Notes: generated from the letters alone by a model not told the origin. Numbered from the stretch's first letter, positions 25,353 to 34,066 are shown. The stretch is 41,472 nucleotides of DNA from Phycisphaerae bacterium (GCA_016782865.1 JADHXR010000060.1:1-41472); one strand, 5' to 3'. Numbers and translations are program-made.

Positions 25353-28300
25353 TCAGTCTATGCTGTCCTCGTACAAACTAGCCAGTCTTGCTGCGACATA
25401 GGCAGCCAGTCCCACATTTTCCTTCTCGGCTAGTTGATCAGCGTATTTGGCCGTAACAAACTCTACCGCATGTCTTTCTGAAAAGCCCACTTCGTGGACC
25501 AGGAAAGTAACATACTCCGCGAGAGAATCGAGGTACAACCCAGCCAGGGCATAGACGTTGCCTGTTTCTGTGTTACGCGCCATTGCCTCGGCGATCGACG
25601 CCATCTGTTCCTCGGTCGGCGGCGCAGCGCTCGAAGCAAACTCACTTATCACCTGCGCCAAGGCATCCGTGTGTATCCCTCTGCGATCCCGCAGAACATT
25701 GGCTGCCTTTTTGAAACTCGAGTACGCATCGTACGGAGGAATGTCCCGTGCCGAGGCCAGTGTGTTGGCGAACCGGACGTCCATCAATCTCTCATCGACT
25801 CCGAGTTCCTCCGCCACCCACTTGATCAACGCCGGGATGCCCGAGATCTCCGGCTCTACTCTCACGTCAACACCGGGTGCAGCCGGCGGCGCCGTGGTGC
25901 TGGGCTTGTTGACCGTAATCGTCGCCGTAGCCTGACCGGGCGTGGCGCCAACTTCGGGGTCACTTACCGAATACGTGAAACTGTCTTTTCCTATGAAGCC
26001 ATCGGCCGGCGTGTAGCTGAAGGTGCCGTCGGGATTCAATGTCAACGTGCCATTTACCACATCTGTCACTAGAGCGGTGGTAAGCGGGTCGTTGTCCGCA
26101 TCGACATCATTGGCCAGAACATTGCCGCCAACGTTAGTGTTCCTCTGAGTCGTCACCGCGTCGTTGCTCAGAACGGGCGGAGTGTTGGTCACGTCGATTG
26201 TCACGGTAGCCTCAGCCGGCACTGCGCCTATCTCGGGGTCGACGGCCGAATACGTAAAGCTGTCTGGGCCGACATAGCCTGCGTCAGGTTCGTAGCTGTA
26301 GGTACCGTCGGGATTCAACGTCAACGTGCCATTTACTGCATCTGTAACCAGGGCAGTAGTGAGCGGGTCACCATCCGTATCAGAGATATTATCCGCGATC
26401 GTGCCTCCAACAGCGACGCCCATATGAGTAGCTGCCGCTTCGCCGCCAGCCGTGGGCAGGGTGTTGGTCATTGTGATTGTAACCAGAACCTGACCAGTCG
26501 TATCTCCGCCGGCAGTGGCCGTGTATGTGAACGTGTCGTCGCCGACATAGCCCGGATTAGGCGTGTAGTCGTAGCTACCGTCGGGATTCAACGTCAACGT
26601 ACCATTTACAGCATCTGTGTCCAGGGCCGCGGTGATCGGATCACCGCCCGGATCATTGTCGTTGGCCAGGACGTTACCGGCAAGAGGGCTGCCCATATGC
26701 GTTTCGTCAAAATCGGGCAGCGCCTGCAACATAGCCTGCTCGATGATTACTTGCGCAACATCACCGTCCAAGGTGACCACTTCGGTCGTGCGGCTTACGA
26801 CGCGCACCTGGCTATTGTCGCCATCGGCAACAGGATCCAGGACACCGAGGCCCCAGTTTACATTGTCCGATGCCTCTACCTCGATACTCGCATAGGCCGT
26901 CGCGTTATCCTGCGATACTGCCTTAGCGACCAGAGCGCCGTTTATAGTCACATCGTCGCCTCCACGGATCTGTATATCGGCCTTGGTTACGCCCCCGTCA
27001 GCGGCTGGAAGTGTGGCAACAGCATGGGCGTCAACAGCACCGTTGAGTTCCACATTGCCACCGGCGCTCAGGCCTATTATCGCTTCGGCATCCTGGCCCG
27101 ACGGAACGTTGTCGATCGCAGAGCTGCTCCCGACCTTGACATCGCCGTTTGTAGTCAGATTACCGGAAGCGTCGACGCTTATTTCGGCACGACCCAGTCC
27201 GCCCGTGATAAGCAGGCTCCCAGTGGTGACGTCACCTCCATCGCTTGTGGTCACGGTGATTTGCCCGGGACTGGATGAGGCGTCGCCAGTCTGAAGGTTG
27301 CCGACATTAGCACCGCCTGAGCCGGCCGTCACGGCTATGTTGCCACGAGTCGTACTTATGGTATTGTCAGTGTTCGCGAAGGAAACGGAACCAGTCGCAC
27401 CCGTTCCATGAAGTTCAATGCCCCCGACGCCACCGGTGATTCCACCGTCGTCCGTCATGTCCTGCACGTTAACAGCATTTGCACGAACAATAACGTTCGT
27501 GCCACTCATCGAGTGAGTTTCAATGTCTTGCTCGTAGATGGTATTGATCTCGCCGGCATTAACACCGTTTGCAACAGTAGCGATCGGAGGATCGATCTCC
27601 AACGTGCCCGGTTCGTAATCTGTATTTCCAGGCGATACGTTAATCTCACCGGCAATGAGAAAATCCTCAGCCGTGATTTTCACGGATCCTCCGTCGCCCG
27701 ATGCGCTGCCACCGCGGGCACTAGTGAGCGTCCCGGCCCCGAGCGTGACTGTGCCTTCGCTTTCAAAGGTTATACTTCCACCGTTGCCATCGACTCCACC
27801 ATAATAGGGGTTTGCCGTCACTGTACCAAAGCGCCCGGACGCGTTGGTAGTCAGGACAACCTCTTGCGTCCCGGTCAGGGTGATACTGCCAGCCTCGCCT
27901 GCATAGAGCGCACTTGCGTCCACAACGCCCACCTGTTCAACACGGGCGGCGCGGGCCGTTATCGTGCCTCCTCTGGCATTGATGTAACCCTTATTGAGAA
28001 TCGCTCCAAAGGTATCAGAAGCGGCAAGAACAAGGACCCCGTTGTCGGCATTCAGTAAGCTCCGGTTCACAATGTCGGCAGTTCCGTCACCTATGTCTGC
28101 GACTTCGACCAAGACATGGCTGCCATCCTGAGCAAGATATACGTTGTCACCAGCAGCTAGTACAAGCAATCCGTCTGGAACGATGATCCCGTTCCAATTG
28201 AGGACCTTCTTGCCAACCAGAATGACGCTGTTGCCTCTGATCGAAGCCAAGGTATCTACTATCCCAGCACCCCCTTCGAATACCATACCGTTGGCAGGAT

Positions 28301-28772
28301 TATCCAGTACGTCCTGGAACGCTTGGTCCGACATATTGAGACCTGAGGCGACTAACTGCGCGACATTGACAGTCGATCCGGAACCAAAGACAATGCCGGC
28401 GGGATTGACGACAAAGACGCGGCCGTTGGCATTCAGAGCACCATCAAACTGTGTCGCGCTTGCGGAAGTAATCCTGTTGAGCACCGCCGAGGCACTACTT
28501 GCGACCCCACCCAAAAGCTGGTTGAACTCGACAATCTCGCCCCCGATTGTGTCGAAATTGTTCCAGTTGATGATCGCACCGTGGTCGGTGTCTATGATCG
28601 TGTGAGCACCAAAGGTCGTGCTGATAATGCCGGAATTGACACCCATATCAACCGCTTCAAGAGCCAGAACAGCCGGCACCCATGTGTTCAAAATCAGGCA
28701 ACACACAAGAAAATATGTTGTAACCTTCCTCCAACAACGCCCTCTTAAGTCCTTCTTCAATCTTTCCATCAT
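25353..28772 (-). CDS. Two-partner-secretion-like exoprotein (haemagglutinin N-terminal domain, cadherin/VCBS-like repeats)
   Basis: The N-terminus is a long signal (MMERLKKDLRGR, then CLILNTWVPAVLALEA) followed by a TPS/haemagglutination-activity domain (about residues 40-290). It contains GAIINWNNFDTIGGEIVEF, LNRITSASATQFDGAL and GRVFVVNPAGIVFGSGSTV, all classic TpsA motifs. Residues about 290-680 look like a beta-helix rich in G, D and T. Three cadherin/VCBS-like repeats occupy about 680-960 and end in DSFTYSVSDPEVG-like strands. The last 170 residues are helical and acidic and I do not recognise them. AAGGGG sits 4 nt before the ATG at 28772. The protein is probably exported to or through the outer membrane by a TpsB-type partner, which is not in the window. 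Adhesion or biofilm function is inferred. Confidence 0.88.
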   Translation of the reverse strand: MMERLKKDLRGRCWRKVTTYFLVCCLILNTWVPAVLALEAVDMGVNSGIISTTFGAHTIIDTDHGAIINWNNFDTIGGEIVEFNQLLGGVASSASAVLNRITSASATQFDGALNANGRVFVVNPAGIVFGSGSTVNVAQLVASGLNMSDQAFQDVLDNPANGMVFEGGAGIVDTLASIRGNSVILVGKKVLNWNGIIVPDGLLVLAAGDNVYLAQDGSHVLVEVADIGDGTADIVNRSLLNADNGVLVLAASDTFGAILNKGYINARGGTITARAARVEQVGVVDASALYAGEAGSITLTGTQEVVLTTNASGRFGTVTANPYYGGVDGNGGSITFESEGTVTLGAGTLTSARGGSASGDGGSVKITAEDFLIAGEINVSPGNTDYEPGTLEIDPPIATVANGVNAGEINTIYEQDIETHSMSGTNVIVRANAVNVQDMTDDGGITGGVGGIELHGTGATGSVSFANTDNTISTTRGNIAVTAGSGGANVGNLQTGDASSSPGQITVTTSDGGDVTTGSLLITGGLGRAEISVDASGNLTTNGDVKVGSSSAIDNVPSGQDAEAIIGLSAGGNVELNGAVDAHAVATLPAADGGVTKADIQIRGGDDVTINGALVAKAVSQDNATAYASIEVEASDNVNWGLGVLDPVADGDNSQVRVVSRTTEVVTLDGDVAQVIIEQAMLQALPDFDETHMGSPLAGNVLANDNDPGGDPITAALDTDAVNGTLTLNPDGSYDYTPNPGYVGDDTFTYTATAGGDTTGQVLVTITMTNTLPTAGGEAAATHMGVAVGGTIADNISDTDGDPLTTALVTDAVNGTLTLNPDGTYSYEPDAGYVGPDSFTYSAVDPEIGAVPAEATVTIDVTNTPPVLSNDAVTTQRNTNVGGNVLANDVDADNDPLTTALVTDVVNGTLTLNPDGTFSYTPADGFIGKDSFTYSVSDPEVGATPGQATATITVNKPSTTAPPAAPGVDVRVEPEISGIPALIKWVAEELGVDERLMDVRFANTLASARDIPPYDAYSSFKKAANVLRDRRGIHTDALAQVISEFASSAAPPTEEQMASIAEAMARNTETGNVYALAGLYLDSLAEYVTFLVHEVGFSERHAVEFVTAKYADQLAEKENVGLAAYVAARLASLYEDSID
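25898..26726 (-). repeat. Three tandem cadherin/VCBS-like coding repeats (about 91-93 codons)
   Basis: Near-identical DNA segments (GTCGGGATTCAACGTCAACG and variants on the plus strand) recur at 26028, 26307 and 26580, that is at 279- and 273-base spacing. Each encodes an AVNGTLTLNPDGTYSY-type strand, followed 15-20 residues later by an F-T-Y strand. The DNA identity suggests recent duplication or gene conversion within the gene. Confidence 0.85.
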
Positions 28773-29033
28773 CCATCCCCTTAGAAAAAGTAATAATTGT
28801 CACCTATATTCGTCCATGCACTATATAGCCCTCCCGACTTCGCTGTCGGGCCAACTATCCTGCTCGCCGTTAGTAGGAAAGACCATTGCGTACGTGGATA
28901 GAGAGACACAGCGCTGCCTCGGACACAAGAATCTTCGCTTTCCCGCAAATCCACCCCAATACCTTCTCCAACCGCTACAAAGTCAACTTCCACCGCTCCA
29001 CTGAGACGGCCCTCCACAAGAAGAATATACTGG
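28773..29033 (-). promoter_or_regulatory. Long 5' leader of the exoprotein gene
   Basis: From the predicted start site near 29027 to the ATG at 28772 about 255 nt would be transcribed. It contains a perfect 6-bp hairpin (CCCGAC/GTCGGG, 28833-28850) with a 6-nt loop. The SD AAGGGG overlaps a TAA codon at 28781-28783. I match it to no known riboswitch; a cyclic-di-GMP riboswitch core was looked for and not seen. Confidence 0.5.
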
Positions 29034-29062
29034 ATTATACCTTTTGTGGCTCCATATGTCAA
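29034..29062 (-). promoter_or_regulatory. Perfect consensus sigma70 promoter of the exoprotein gene
   Basis: On the minus strand TTGACA (29062..29057), a 17-bp spacer and TATAAT (29039..29034) match the consensus at all 12 positions with the optimal spacer. It is oriented toward the 1139-aa exoprotein gene. It lies within a spurious 163-codon frame, which argues against that frame being a gene. Confidence 0.8.
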
Positions 29063-29161
29063 GAATAATCTGGGTATCACCCGTGTTTTCAACTTCATGC
29101 GGTTGTTGCCGAACCGCTTTTTTGCTCTGCTGTGACCCGGACGCATAGCGCGAATTGGAAA

Positions 29162-29190
29162 TTGATCAGAGAAACCCTTTGACCTATAAT
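29162..29190 (+). promoter_or_regulatory. Sigma70-type promoter of xseA
   Basis: TTGATC (29162-29167), a 17-bp spacer and a perfect TATAAT (29185-29190) read toward xseA. The predicted start near 29197 leaves about 48 nt before the ATG at 29245. Together with 29034..29062 it makes a divergent promoter pair about 100 bp apart. Confidence 0.7.
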
Positions 29191-29244
29191 CTATCGTCGT
29201 AGGAAAATCAGCATGAAGTAAGGTTGGCCGGCCGTGTGTGACAA

Positions 29245-30594
29245 ATGCCAAAGACCAATAAAATATATACAATAAGCCAGATCAATTCGCTGATCAAGAT
29301 AGCACTCGAAGAAAGATTACCTTCACGGCTGACCGTCAGAGGCCAGATAAGCGACTGGAAACATCATTCGAGCGGGCACTGCTATTTCTCGCTGAAGGAC
29401 ACAGGCGGCATACTGCCCTGTGTTATGTGGGCGAGTAAGTTCAGGAGTGTCAAGTTTTCGCCTGAAGATGGAATGGAGGTCCTTGCCACCGGTTATATCG
29501 ATGTTTACCATGTCGCAGGCAGGTATCAGTTTTATGTTGACAAGCTTGAGCCGGCCGGAGTCGGAGCGCTCCAGTTGGCCTTCGAGCAGATGGTCGCAAA
29601 GCTGCTGAAAGAAGGGCTGTTTGACGAAGCGAAGAAGAAGACGCTGCCGTCCTACCCGATGCGAATCGCCATGCTAACAAGCGAATCAGGAGCGGCAGTG
29701 CATGATATTATCGACAGCATCCATAGCCGGTGGCCTTGCGCAGAGTTGTTCTTGTATCCGGTGCCCGTACAGGGCGAAGGCGCAGCCGAGAAAATCGCCG
29801 CTGCGTTGCGGGAGCTGAACAGGCGCAACAGGTCACTCAAGCTCGACATCTTGATAATCGCCAGAGGGGGCGGCTCACTTGAAGATTTGTGGGCCTTTAA
29901 CGAAGAAATTCTTGCCCGAGCGGTTTTCGACTCCAAGATTCCCGTCATAAGTGCGGTCGGTCATGAGGTCGACACCACGATTGCAGATCTCGTTGCCGAC
30001 GCCAGAGCATCGACTCCGACCAAAGCGGGCGTCGTGGCTGTTCCGGACCTGCAGGAAATACTGGCACAATTGGCCGGCACCGAACAAAGGCTGACCACTC
30101 AAGTGAGGGCAACGGCAAGATCGGCAAGACAGGATTTGGAAATTGTCCTGGCCAACGCGCTGTTTAGAAACCCACTCTCGCTCGTACAAAACGCCAGCCA
30201 GCAATTGGATGAATTGAGCGCAGAACTGGCCGAGGCAATGAGAGAGCTGCTGGAACAGGGACGCCGGAAGTTGTCCGCCGGCTATGAGCAGGTGGTCAGG
30301 ATCGAGCCGCACAGGCTTTTAGGAAGAAGGACCGTCGAAGTGAACGAGTGGCAAAACCGTGTTGATGTAGCGATGAACACAATCGTCAACAACCGCCGAA
30401 TGCAGCTTGCAGCACAGGCAAACCGCTTGACCGTATTGAATCCCAAGTCAGTTTTACAGCGAGGATACAGCATCACCACCAACAAGAAAACCGGGCTTTT
30501 GGTGAGAACCGCTGAAGACGTGCACCCCGGAGACAGCCTAATTACCGAACTTGCCAGCGAGAATTTGATTGAAAGTAAGGTAATGAAGAGGTAA
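29245..30594 (+). CDS. xseA: Exodeoxyribonuclease VII large subunit
   Basis: The N-terminal OB fold opens YTISQINSLIKIALEE and contains VRGQISDWKHHSSGHCYF. The catalytic domain shows IAMLTSESGAAVHDIID, ILIIARGGGSLEDLWAFN and ISAVGHEVDTTIADLVAD (metal-site residues of the XseA nuclease). The long coiled-coil C-terminus ends in VLQRGYSITTN, a conserved XseA tail motif. At 449 aa it matches the family. With XseB it degrades single-stranded DNA from both ends in the cytoplasm, acting in mismatch repair and DNA damage tolerance. It starts at the ATG at 29245 and is followed by xseB after 40 nt. Confidence 0.97.
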   Translation: MPKTNKIYTISQINSLIKIALEERLPSRLTVRGQISDWKHHSSGHCYFSLKDTGGILPCVMWASKFRSVKFSPEDGMEVLATGYIDVYHVAGRYQFYVDKLEPAGVGALQLAFEQMVAKLLKEGLFDEAKKKTLPSYPMRIAMLTSESGAAVHDIIDSIHSRWPCAELFLYPVPVQGEGAAEKIAAALRELNRRNRSLKLDILIIARGGGSLEDLWAFNEEILARAVFDSKIPVISAVGHEVDTTIADLVADARASTPTKAGVVAVPDLQEILAQLAGTEQRLTTQVRATARSARQDLEIVLANALFRNPLSLVQNASQQLDELSAELAEAMRELLEQGRRKLSAGYEQVVRIEPHRLLGRRTVEVNEWQNRVDVAMNTIVNNRRMQLAAQANRLTVLNPKSVLQRGYSITTNKKTGLLVRTAEDVHPGDSLITELASENLIESKVMKR

Positions 30595-30634
30595 AAAGGT
30601 GAAAGTCAAAAGACACAAGATATGAGTCAAACAC

Positions 30635-30868
30635 ATGGCAGACAAGAGTCAAGAAAACGACATCGGCGAATTGAGCTTTGAAGAAGCGATCACCGGACTT
30701 ACGGATATCGTCGGCAGGATAGAGCAAGGTCAGATCCCGTTACAGGACAGCCTGGAGCAGTACGAAAGAGGAATGGCCCTGATAAAGCACTGCAGGACGA
30801 TACTCCAGAGGGCTGAGAAGCGCATCGAGAAGATAACGGAAGAACAAAGAGAGGGCGAGAAAGACTAG
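30635..30868 (+). CDS. xseB: Exodeoxyribonuclease VII small subunit
   Basis: A 77-aa helical protein with LSFEEAITGLTDIVGRIE, LQDSLEQYERGMALIKHC and LQRAEKRIEKI, the complete XseB signature. The two-helix subunit binds the coiled-coil arm of XseA to form the ExoVII holoenzyme. It lies 40 nt downstream of xseA in the same orientation and is co-transcribed with it. The acidic N-terminus and charged C-terminus are of ordinary length. Confidence 0.97.
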   Translation: MADKSQENDIGELSFEEAITGLTDIVGRIEQGQIPLQDSLEQYERGMALIKHCRTILQRAEKRIEKITEEQREGEKD

Positions 30869-30931
30869 GCCCATAAGAGTTGAAGTGAATTGACGCTTCG
30901 GCAAAAATATAGGCAATAGGACATACGAAAC

Positions 30932-31015
30932 GCGAGCGTGGCGGAATTGGCAGACGCGCCAGGTTTAGGTCCTGGTGTCCATTAGGACGTGAAGGTTCGA
31001 CTCCTTTCGCTCGCA
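30932..31015 (+). tRNA. tRNA-Leu (anticodon UAG)
   Basis: The acceptor stem GCGAGCG (30932-30938) pairs with CGCTCGC (31008-31014), with discriminator A at 31015. The anticodon stem CCAGG/CCTGG encloses the loop TTTAGGT, so the anticodon is UAG (reads CUA and other CUN codons). The long variable arm of leucine tRNAs is present (GTGTCCATTAGGACGT) and GGTTCGACTCC forms the T arm. CCA is not encoded. Confidence 0.96.
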
Positions 31016-31064
31016 TTATTGACGTCGCCTGTACACCTGCTTCAAGGAGTGACAGACTGGAGAA

Positions 31065-31624
31065 ATGTTCCTCTCAAAGCGGACAAGTAAGAGACGGTTG
31101 GGCTTTACAGAGCCCGATTACGCTGAGAAAAGGAATGGTCGGCACTTGCTTGTCTGGAGAGATATCCCCCATTGGATGTTGCTGTTAGACTCGGATGGTA
31201 CTATCTACGCGTGCCTGAACACCAATGTCGGCGCATAAGAGTAGGAAATATACGTAATGCCAGATTTGATCTTCTTCAAACCTGGAGGAACTCGCCCGTC
31301 CTGAATGACGTTCGCAGACAAACGGCAATCGACAACACAAACAATGCGTGCTCCGAGTGTATTATCCGCTATTGGTGTCTGGGCGGCTGCCGAGGAGAAA
31401 CCTATGCCGCCAAGGGTATGCTGAACGCCAAAGCCTGCAATTGTCGAGATTTGCGCAAATCGATAATTGAAATGTTCTGGATTTTGGCGGATAATTCCCA
31501 ATGGATCAAGACTATGACCCATATTATCACCAGTGCCGGTCAAGACAAGATATTCGACACTGAAGACGATGTGAAATCTGATGTCATCTCCCGTCAGAAG
31601 AGAGAATCTAAGAAAAGCAGTTGA
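31065..31624 (+). pseudogene. Broken SPASM-domain fragment of a radical-SAM maturase-like protein
   Basis: Two overlapping frames carry one domain. From the ATG at 31065 a 57-codon frame reads into LLLDSDGTIYACLNTNVGA and stops at 31236. In the next frame (from about 31172) RRIRVGNIRNARFDLLQTW continues and leads to CSECIIRYWCLGGCRGETY, a CX2CX5CX3C SPASM iron-sulfur motif. The expected order of a SPASM domain (D-x-D-G-x-x-Y-x-C, then RVGNIRN, then the Cys block) is kept, but with a one-base frameshift between halves. The radical-SAM core that should precede it is absent; tRNA-Leu lies there instead. The tail (AGQDKIFDTEDDV) is unusual for the family. I read it as a decayed remnant; a sequencing slip would explain the shift but not the missing core. 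Confidence 0.75.
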
Positions 31625-31676
31625 TCCGTGCCGGCGGGCAGTTGTTGCCAACACAGAGAATTGGAGCAGACACACG

Positions 31677-32576
31677 ATGAGACATCCGAGAACAGGCAGA
31701 GTACTTTTCATATTGGTTGTGTTTCTGTGCTTTGCGTACAAGCCGCGTTCCTATGCTGAGGATCCTAAACCTAACTCAGCGTCCGTCACGGCTATATTGG
31801 GAGCGTTCGAGCGAGAAGTCACGTTGATCGAGGATCAGGTGACACAGCGGCGGGATCGCAAGATTGAGGGGATAAGGTTTGTCAGCGGCAAGCTGAATGG
31901 CCAACAAGTCGTCGTGACATGGACCGGCGTGGGCAAGGTCAACGCGGCGATGACGACCACGTTGCTTATCGAGCACTACAAGCCGAAACGGATAGTTTTT
32001 ACGGGGATCGCCGGCGGCGTAAATCCGGACCTCCAACCTGGGGACATAGTGATCGCCGAGAAGACGGCCCATCATGACATGGGGACCGTGTGGCCCGAGG
32101 GCCTTTTTTGCAGAGGCGTCAGGAGCCGGCTCGACGGTTTCGAGAATCCGGTCTTCTTTCGCGCCGATCCTAACCTCATCAAGTTAGCAGAGCAAGCATC
32201 AGATCTGGCCGGCCTTGAGAGCATAAAGACACTCAAGGGCGAGAGGGAGCCGAAGATCATGCGAGGTGTCGTCGTGACGGGTGACTCTTTTATCGCCTCG
32301 ACCGACAAGTGCGCCGAACTGCGCAAGAAGCTCCAAGCCGATGCAGTAGAGATGGAGGGAGCGGCGGTAGCGCAGATTTGCTTTCAGCGCCAGATCGCGT
32401 GCCTTGTCATACGCAGCATCAGTGACAACGCCGATGAGGGCGCCGTGCTTGACAAGCAGATGTTTTACATAATAGCAGCGAGGAACTCCGCCAGTCTCGT
32501 CGCCGAGATGGTTGGGCTTCTGGGAACAAAGCCTACCGCTGAGAAGAATGCGGGAAGTGAAAAGCCAAGGGGCTGA
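31677..32576 (+). CDS. mtnN: Exported 5'-methylthioadenosine/S-adenosylhomocysteine nucleosidase
   Basis: The MTAN/Pfs fold is clear: VTAILGAFEREVTLIEDQ, VVVTWTGVGKVNAAMTTTLL, VFTGIAGGVNPDLQPGDIV, GVVVTGDSFIAS, AVEMEGAAVAQICFQ and VIRSISDNAD (the catalytic Asp in the last motif). It cleaves the glycosidic bond of MTA, SAH and 5'-deoxyadenosine, releasing adenine. Unlike ordinary cytosolic MTAN it has a signal peptide (MRHPRTGR, then VLFILVVFLCFAYKPRSYA, cleavage near SYA-ED), so it should act in the periplasm. The ATG at 31677 is chosen: GGAG lies 10 nt upstream and the signal peptide starts there. The permease gene follows 2 nt after the stop. Confidence 0.9.
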   Translation: MRHPRTGRVLFILVVFLCFAYKPRSYAEDPKPNSASVTAILGAFEREVTLIEDQVTQRRDRKIEGIRFVSGKLNGQQVVVTWTGVGKVNAAMTTTLLIEHYKPKRIVFTGIAGGVNPDLQPGDIVIAEKTAHHDMGTVWPEGLFCRGVRSRLDGFENPVFFRADPNLIKLAEQASDLAGLESIKTLKGEREPKIMRGVVVTGDSFIASTDKCAELRKKLQADAVEMEGAAVAQICFQRQIACLVIRSISDNADEGAVLDKQMFYIIAARNSASLVAEMVGLLGTKPTAEKNAGSEKPRG

Positions 32577-32578
32577 GA

Positions 32579-33928
32579 ATGCTCAACGAGTATTTCGGAT
32601 TGTCCGAAAAACACACAACTTTCAAGATTGAGATCGTGGCCGGGCTGACAACTTTCCTCACCATGGCCTATATTGTCTTTGTGAATCCGTCTGTCCTGAG
32701 TCTGGAGGGGATCGAGCTGACCGATATCGAACGGATGGACAAGCAGGCCCTGATCGCTGTCACCTGCCTCGTGAGCGGCCTTGCCACTATAATCGTCGGC
32801 ATATTCGCCAAGGCTCCGATCGCGATGGCGCCCGGCATGGGACTCAATGCGTTCTTCGCCTACCTGGTGAGTTCTGGGAAAATGGATTGGCAGACGGCTC
32901 TTGGCGTGGTGTTCCTCTCGGGGTTGTTCTTTTTGATCTTGACGTTGCTGGGGCTCAGGAAAAGGCTCGTCGAGGCCATCCCCGAATCGCTTGTCTCGGC
33001 GATAGCCGTCGGCATCGGCCTGTTCATCACGTTCATGGGCCTGGTCAAACTGGGGATCGTAGTCAGTGATGAACATACGCTCGTCAAAGCGGGGCCGTTA
33101 GACGCAACCGTGCTAATCGGCCTGTTTGGGCTGCTCGTAATGATTTTCTGCGAGATGAAGAAGATAAGGGGAGGACTCGTCGCGGGAATTTTCGCGTCTA
33201 CATTGCTGGCCGGCTTGTTCGGGAGGATCGAGATGCCGGAGAGATTCATCTCTCTGGACATGAACCTTCGAGCGGTTTCTCTTCGATTGGACATCCTCGG
33301 CGCCCTGAAATGGAGTTTCTTCGGCAGCATTTTCACTCTGATGTTCATCGACATGTTCGACAGCGTAGGGACATTGGTCGCATGCTGTCACCAGGCGGAC
33401 ATGGTCGATAAGGAAAACCGGATAGAAGGACTGGACCGCCTGCTGGGGATCGACGCCATTGCGACTATGATCGGCGCCCTGTTCGGGACATCCACGACGA
33501 CGGCGTACATGGAATCCGCCGCCGGGATCGAGCAAGGCGGACGAACCGGATTGACCGCTGTGGTTACGGGGACCCTGTTCTTGCTGACCGTCCTGTTTGT
33601 CCCGGTAGTCGGCATAGTCCCCAGATACGCCACGGCTCCAGCCCTGATCATGGTAGGCCTGTTCATGATGAAGGAAGTCAAGCGGATAGACTTTGCGAAT
33701 ATAGAAGAGGCCTTCCCCTCGTTTATCATAATGGTGATGATAGCGTTGAGCTACAGCATCAGCACTGGGCTCGCGTTCGGGTTTGTCTCGTTCACACTGA
33801 TCAAGATGGTCTCAGGTAAGGTGAAGGAAGTAAAAGCCGCCATGTGGGTCATTGCCGCCCTGTCGGTATTGTTCCTGACACTCGATCATATGCCCGGCAT
33901 GATTGAACGGCTAAGATCTATCGTATAG
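32579..33928 (+). CDS. NCS2-family adenine/guanine/hypoxanthine permease (AzgA/PbuG type)
   Basis: About twelve to fourteen membrane helices and the AzgA-subfamily motifs are visible: EIVAGLTTFLTMAYIVFVNP, APGMGLNAFFAYLV, MFIDMFDSVGTLVACCHQAD and GTSTTTAYMESAAGIEQGG, then RTGLTAVVTG. These match E. coli AdeP/GhxQ-type proton-coupled purine transporters. The 449-aa length is typical. The start is 2 nt after the exported nucleosidase gene and uses the AAGGGG at the end of that gene as its ribosome site, so the two are translated together. Adenine released outside the inner membrane would be its natural substrate; that link is inferred from the pairing. Confidence 0.93.
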   Translation: MLNEYFGLSEKHTTFKIEIVAGLTTFLTMAYIVFVNPSVLSLEGIELTDIERMDKQALIAVTCLVSGLATIIVGIFAKAPIAMAPGMGLNAFFAYLVSSGKMDWQTALGVVFLSGLFFLILTLLGLRKRLVEAIPESLVSAIAVGIGLFITFMGLVKLGIVVSDEHTLVKAGPLDATVLIGLFGLLVMIFCEMKKIRGGLVAGIFASTLLAGLFGRIEMPERFISLDMNLRAVSLRLDILGALKWSFFGSIFTLMFIDMFDSVGTLVACCHQADMVDKENRIEGLDRLLGIDAIATMIGALFGTSTTTAYMESAAGIEQGGRTGLTAVVTGTLFLLTVLFVPVVGIVPRYATAPALIMVGLFMMKEVKRIDFANIEEAFPSFIIMVMIALSYSISTGLAFGFVSFTLIKMVSGKVKEVKAAMWVIAALSVLFLTLDHMPGMIERLRSIV

Positions 33929-34066
33929 AATAAATGGTGTGCGGTGCCCACACTATCTCACGGTGCTCAACGCGGTAACCATATAGAACTAATACAAATT
34001 CCTATACTTTGAAGTTACGAGCAGTCTGCTGTCTGCCCTCAATAAATTCCCCCAGAGAACTAGGCC

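Noticed and set aside
25109..25381. 90-codon plus-strand frame
   Set aside because: Covers the terminator hairpin and runs into the antisense of the exoprotein gene; no ribosome site or domain.
26424..27278. 284-codon plus-strand frame
   Set aside because: Antisense of the repeat region of the exoprotein gene; its length results from repeat composition.
24746..29033. Cyclic-di-GMP riboswitch in the leaders of the surface genes
   Set aside because: The conserved GEMM core was looked for by eye upstream of the exoprotein and EpsI genes and not found.
28781..29272. 163-codon minus-strand frame ending 8 nt before the exoprotein start
   Set aside because: No ribosome site; its start overlaps xseA and its body contains both the perfect minus-strand promoter and the xseA promoter. 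Its stop happens to overlap the SD.
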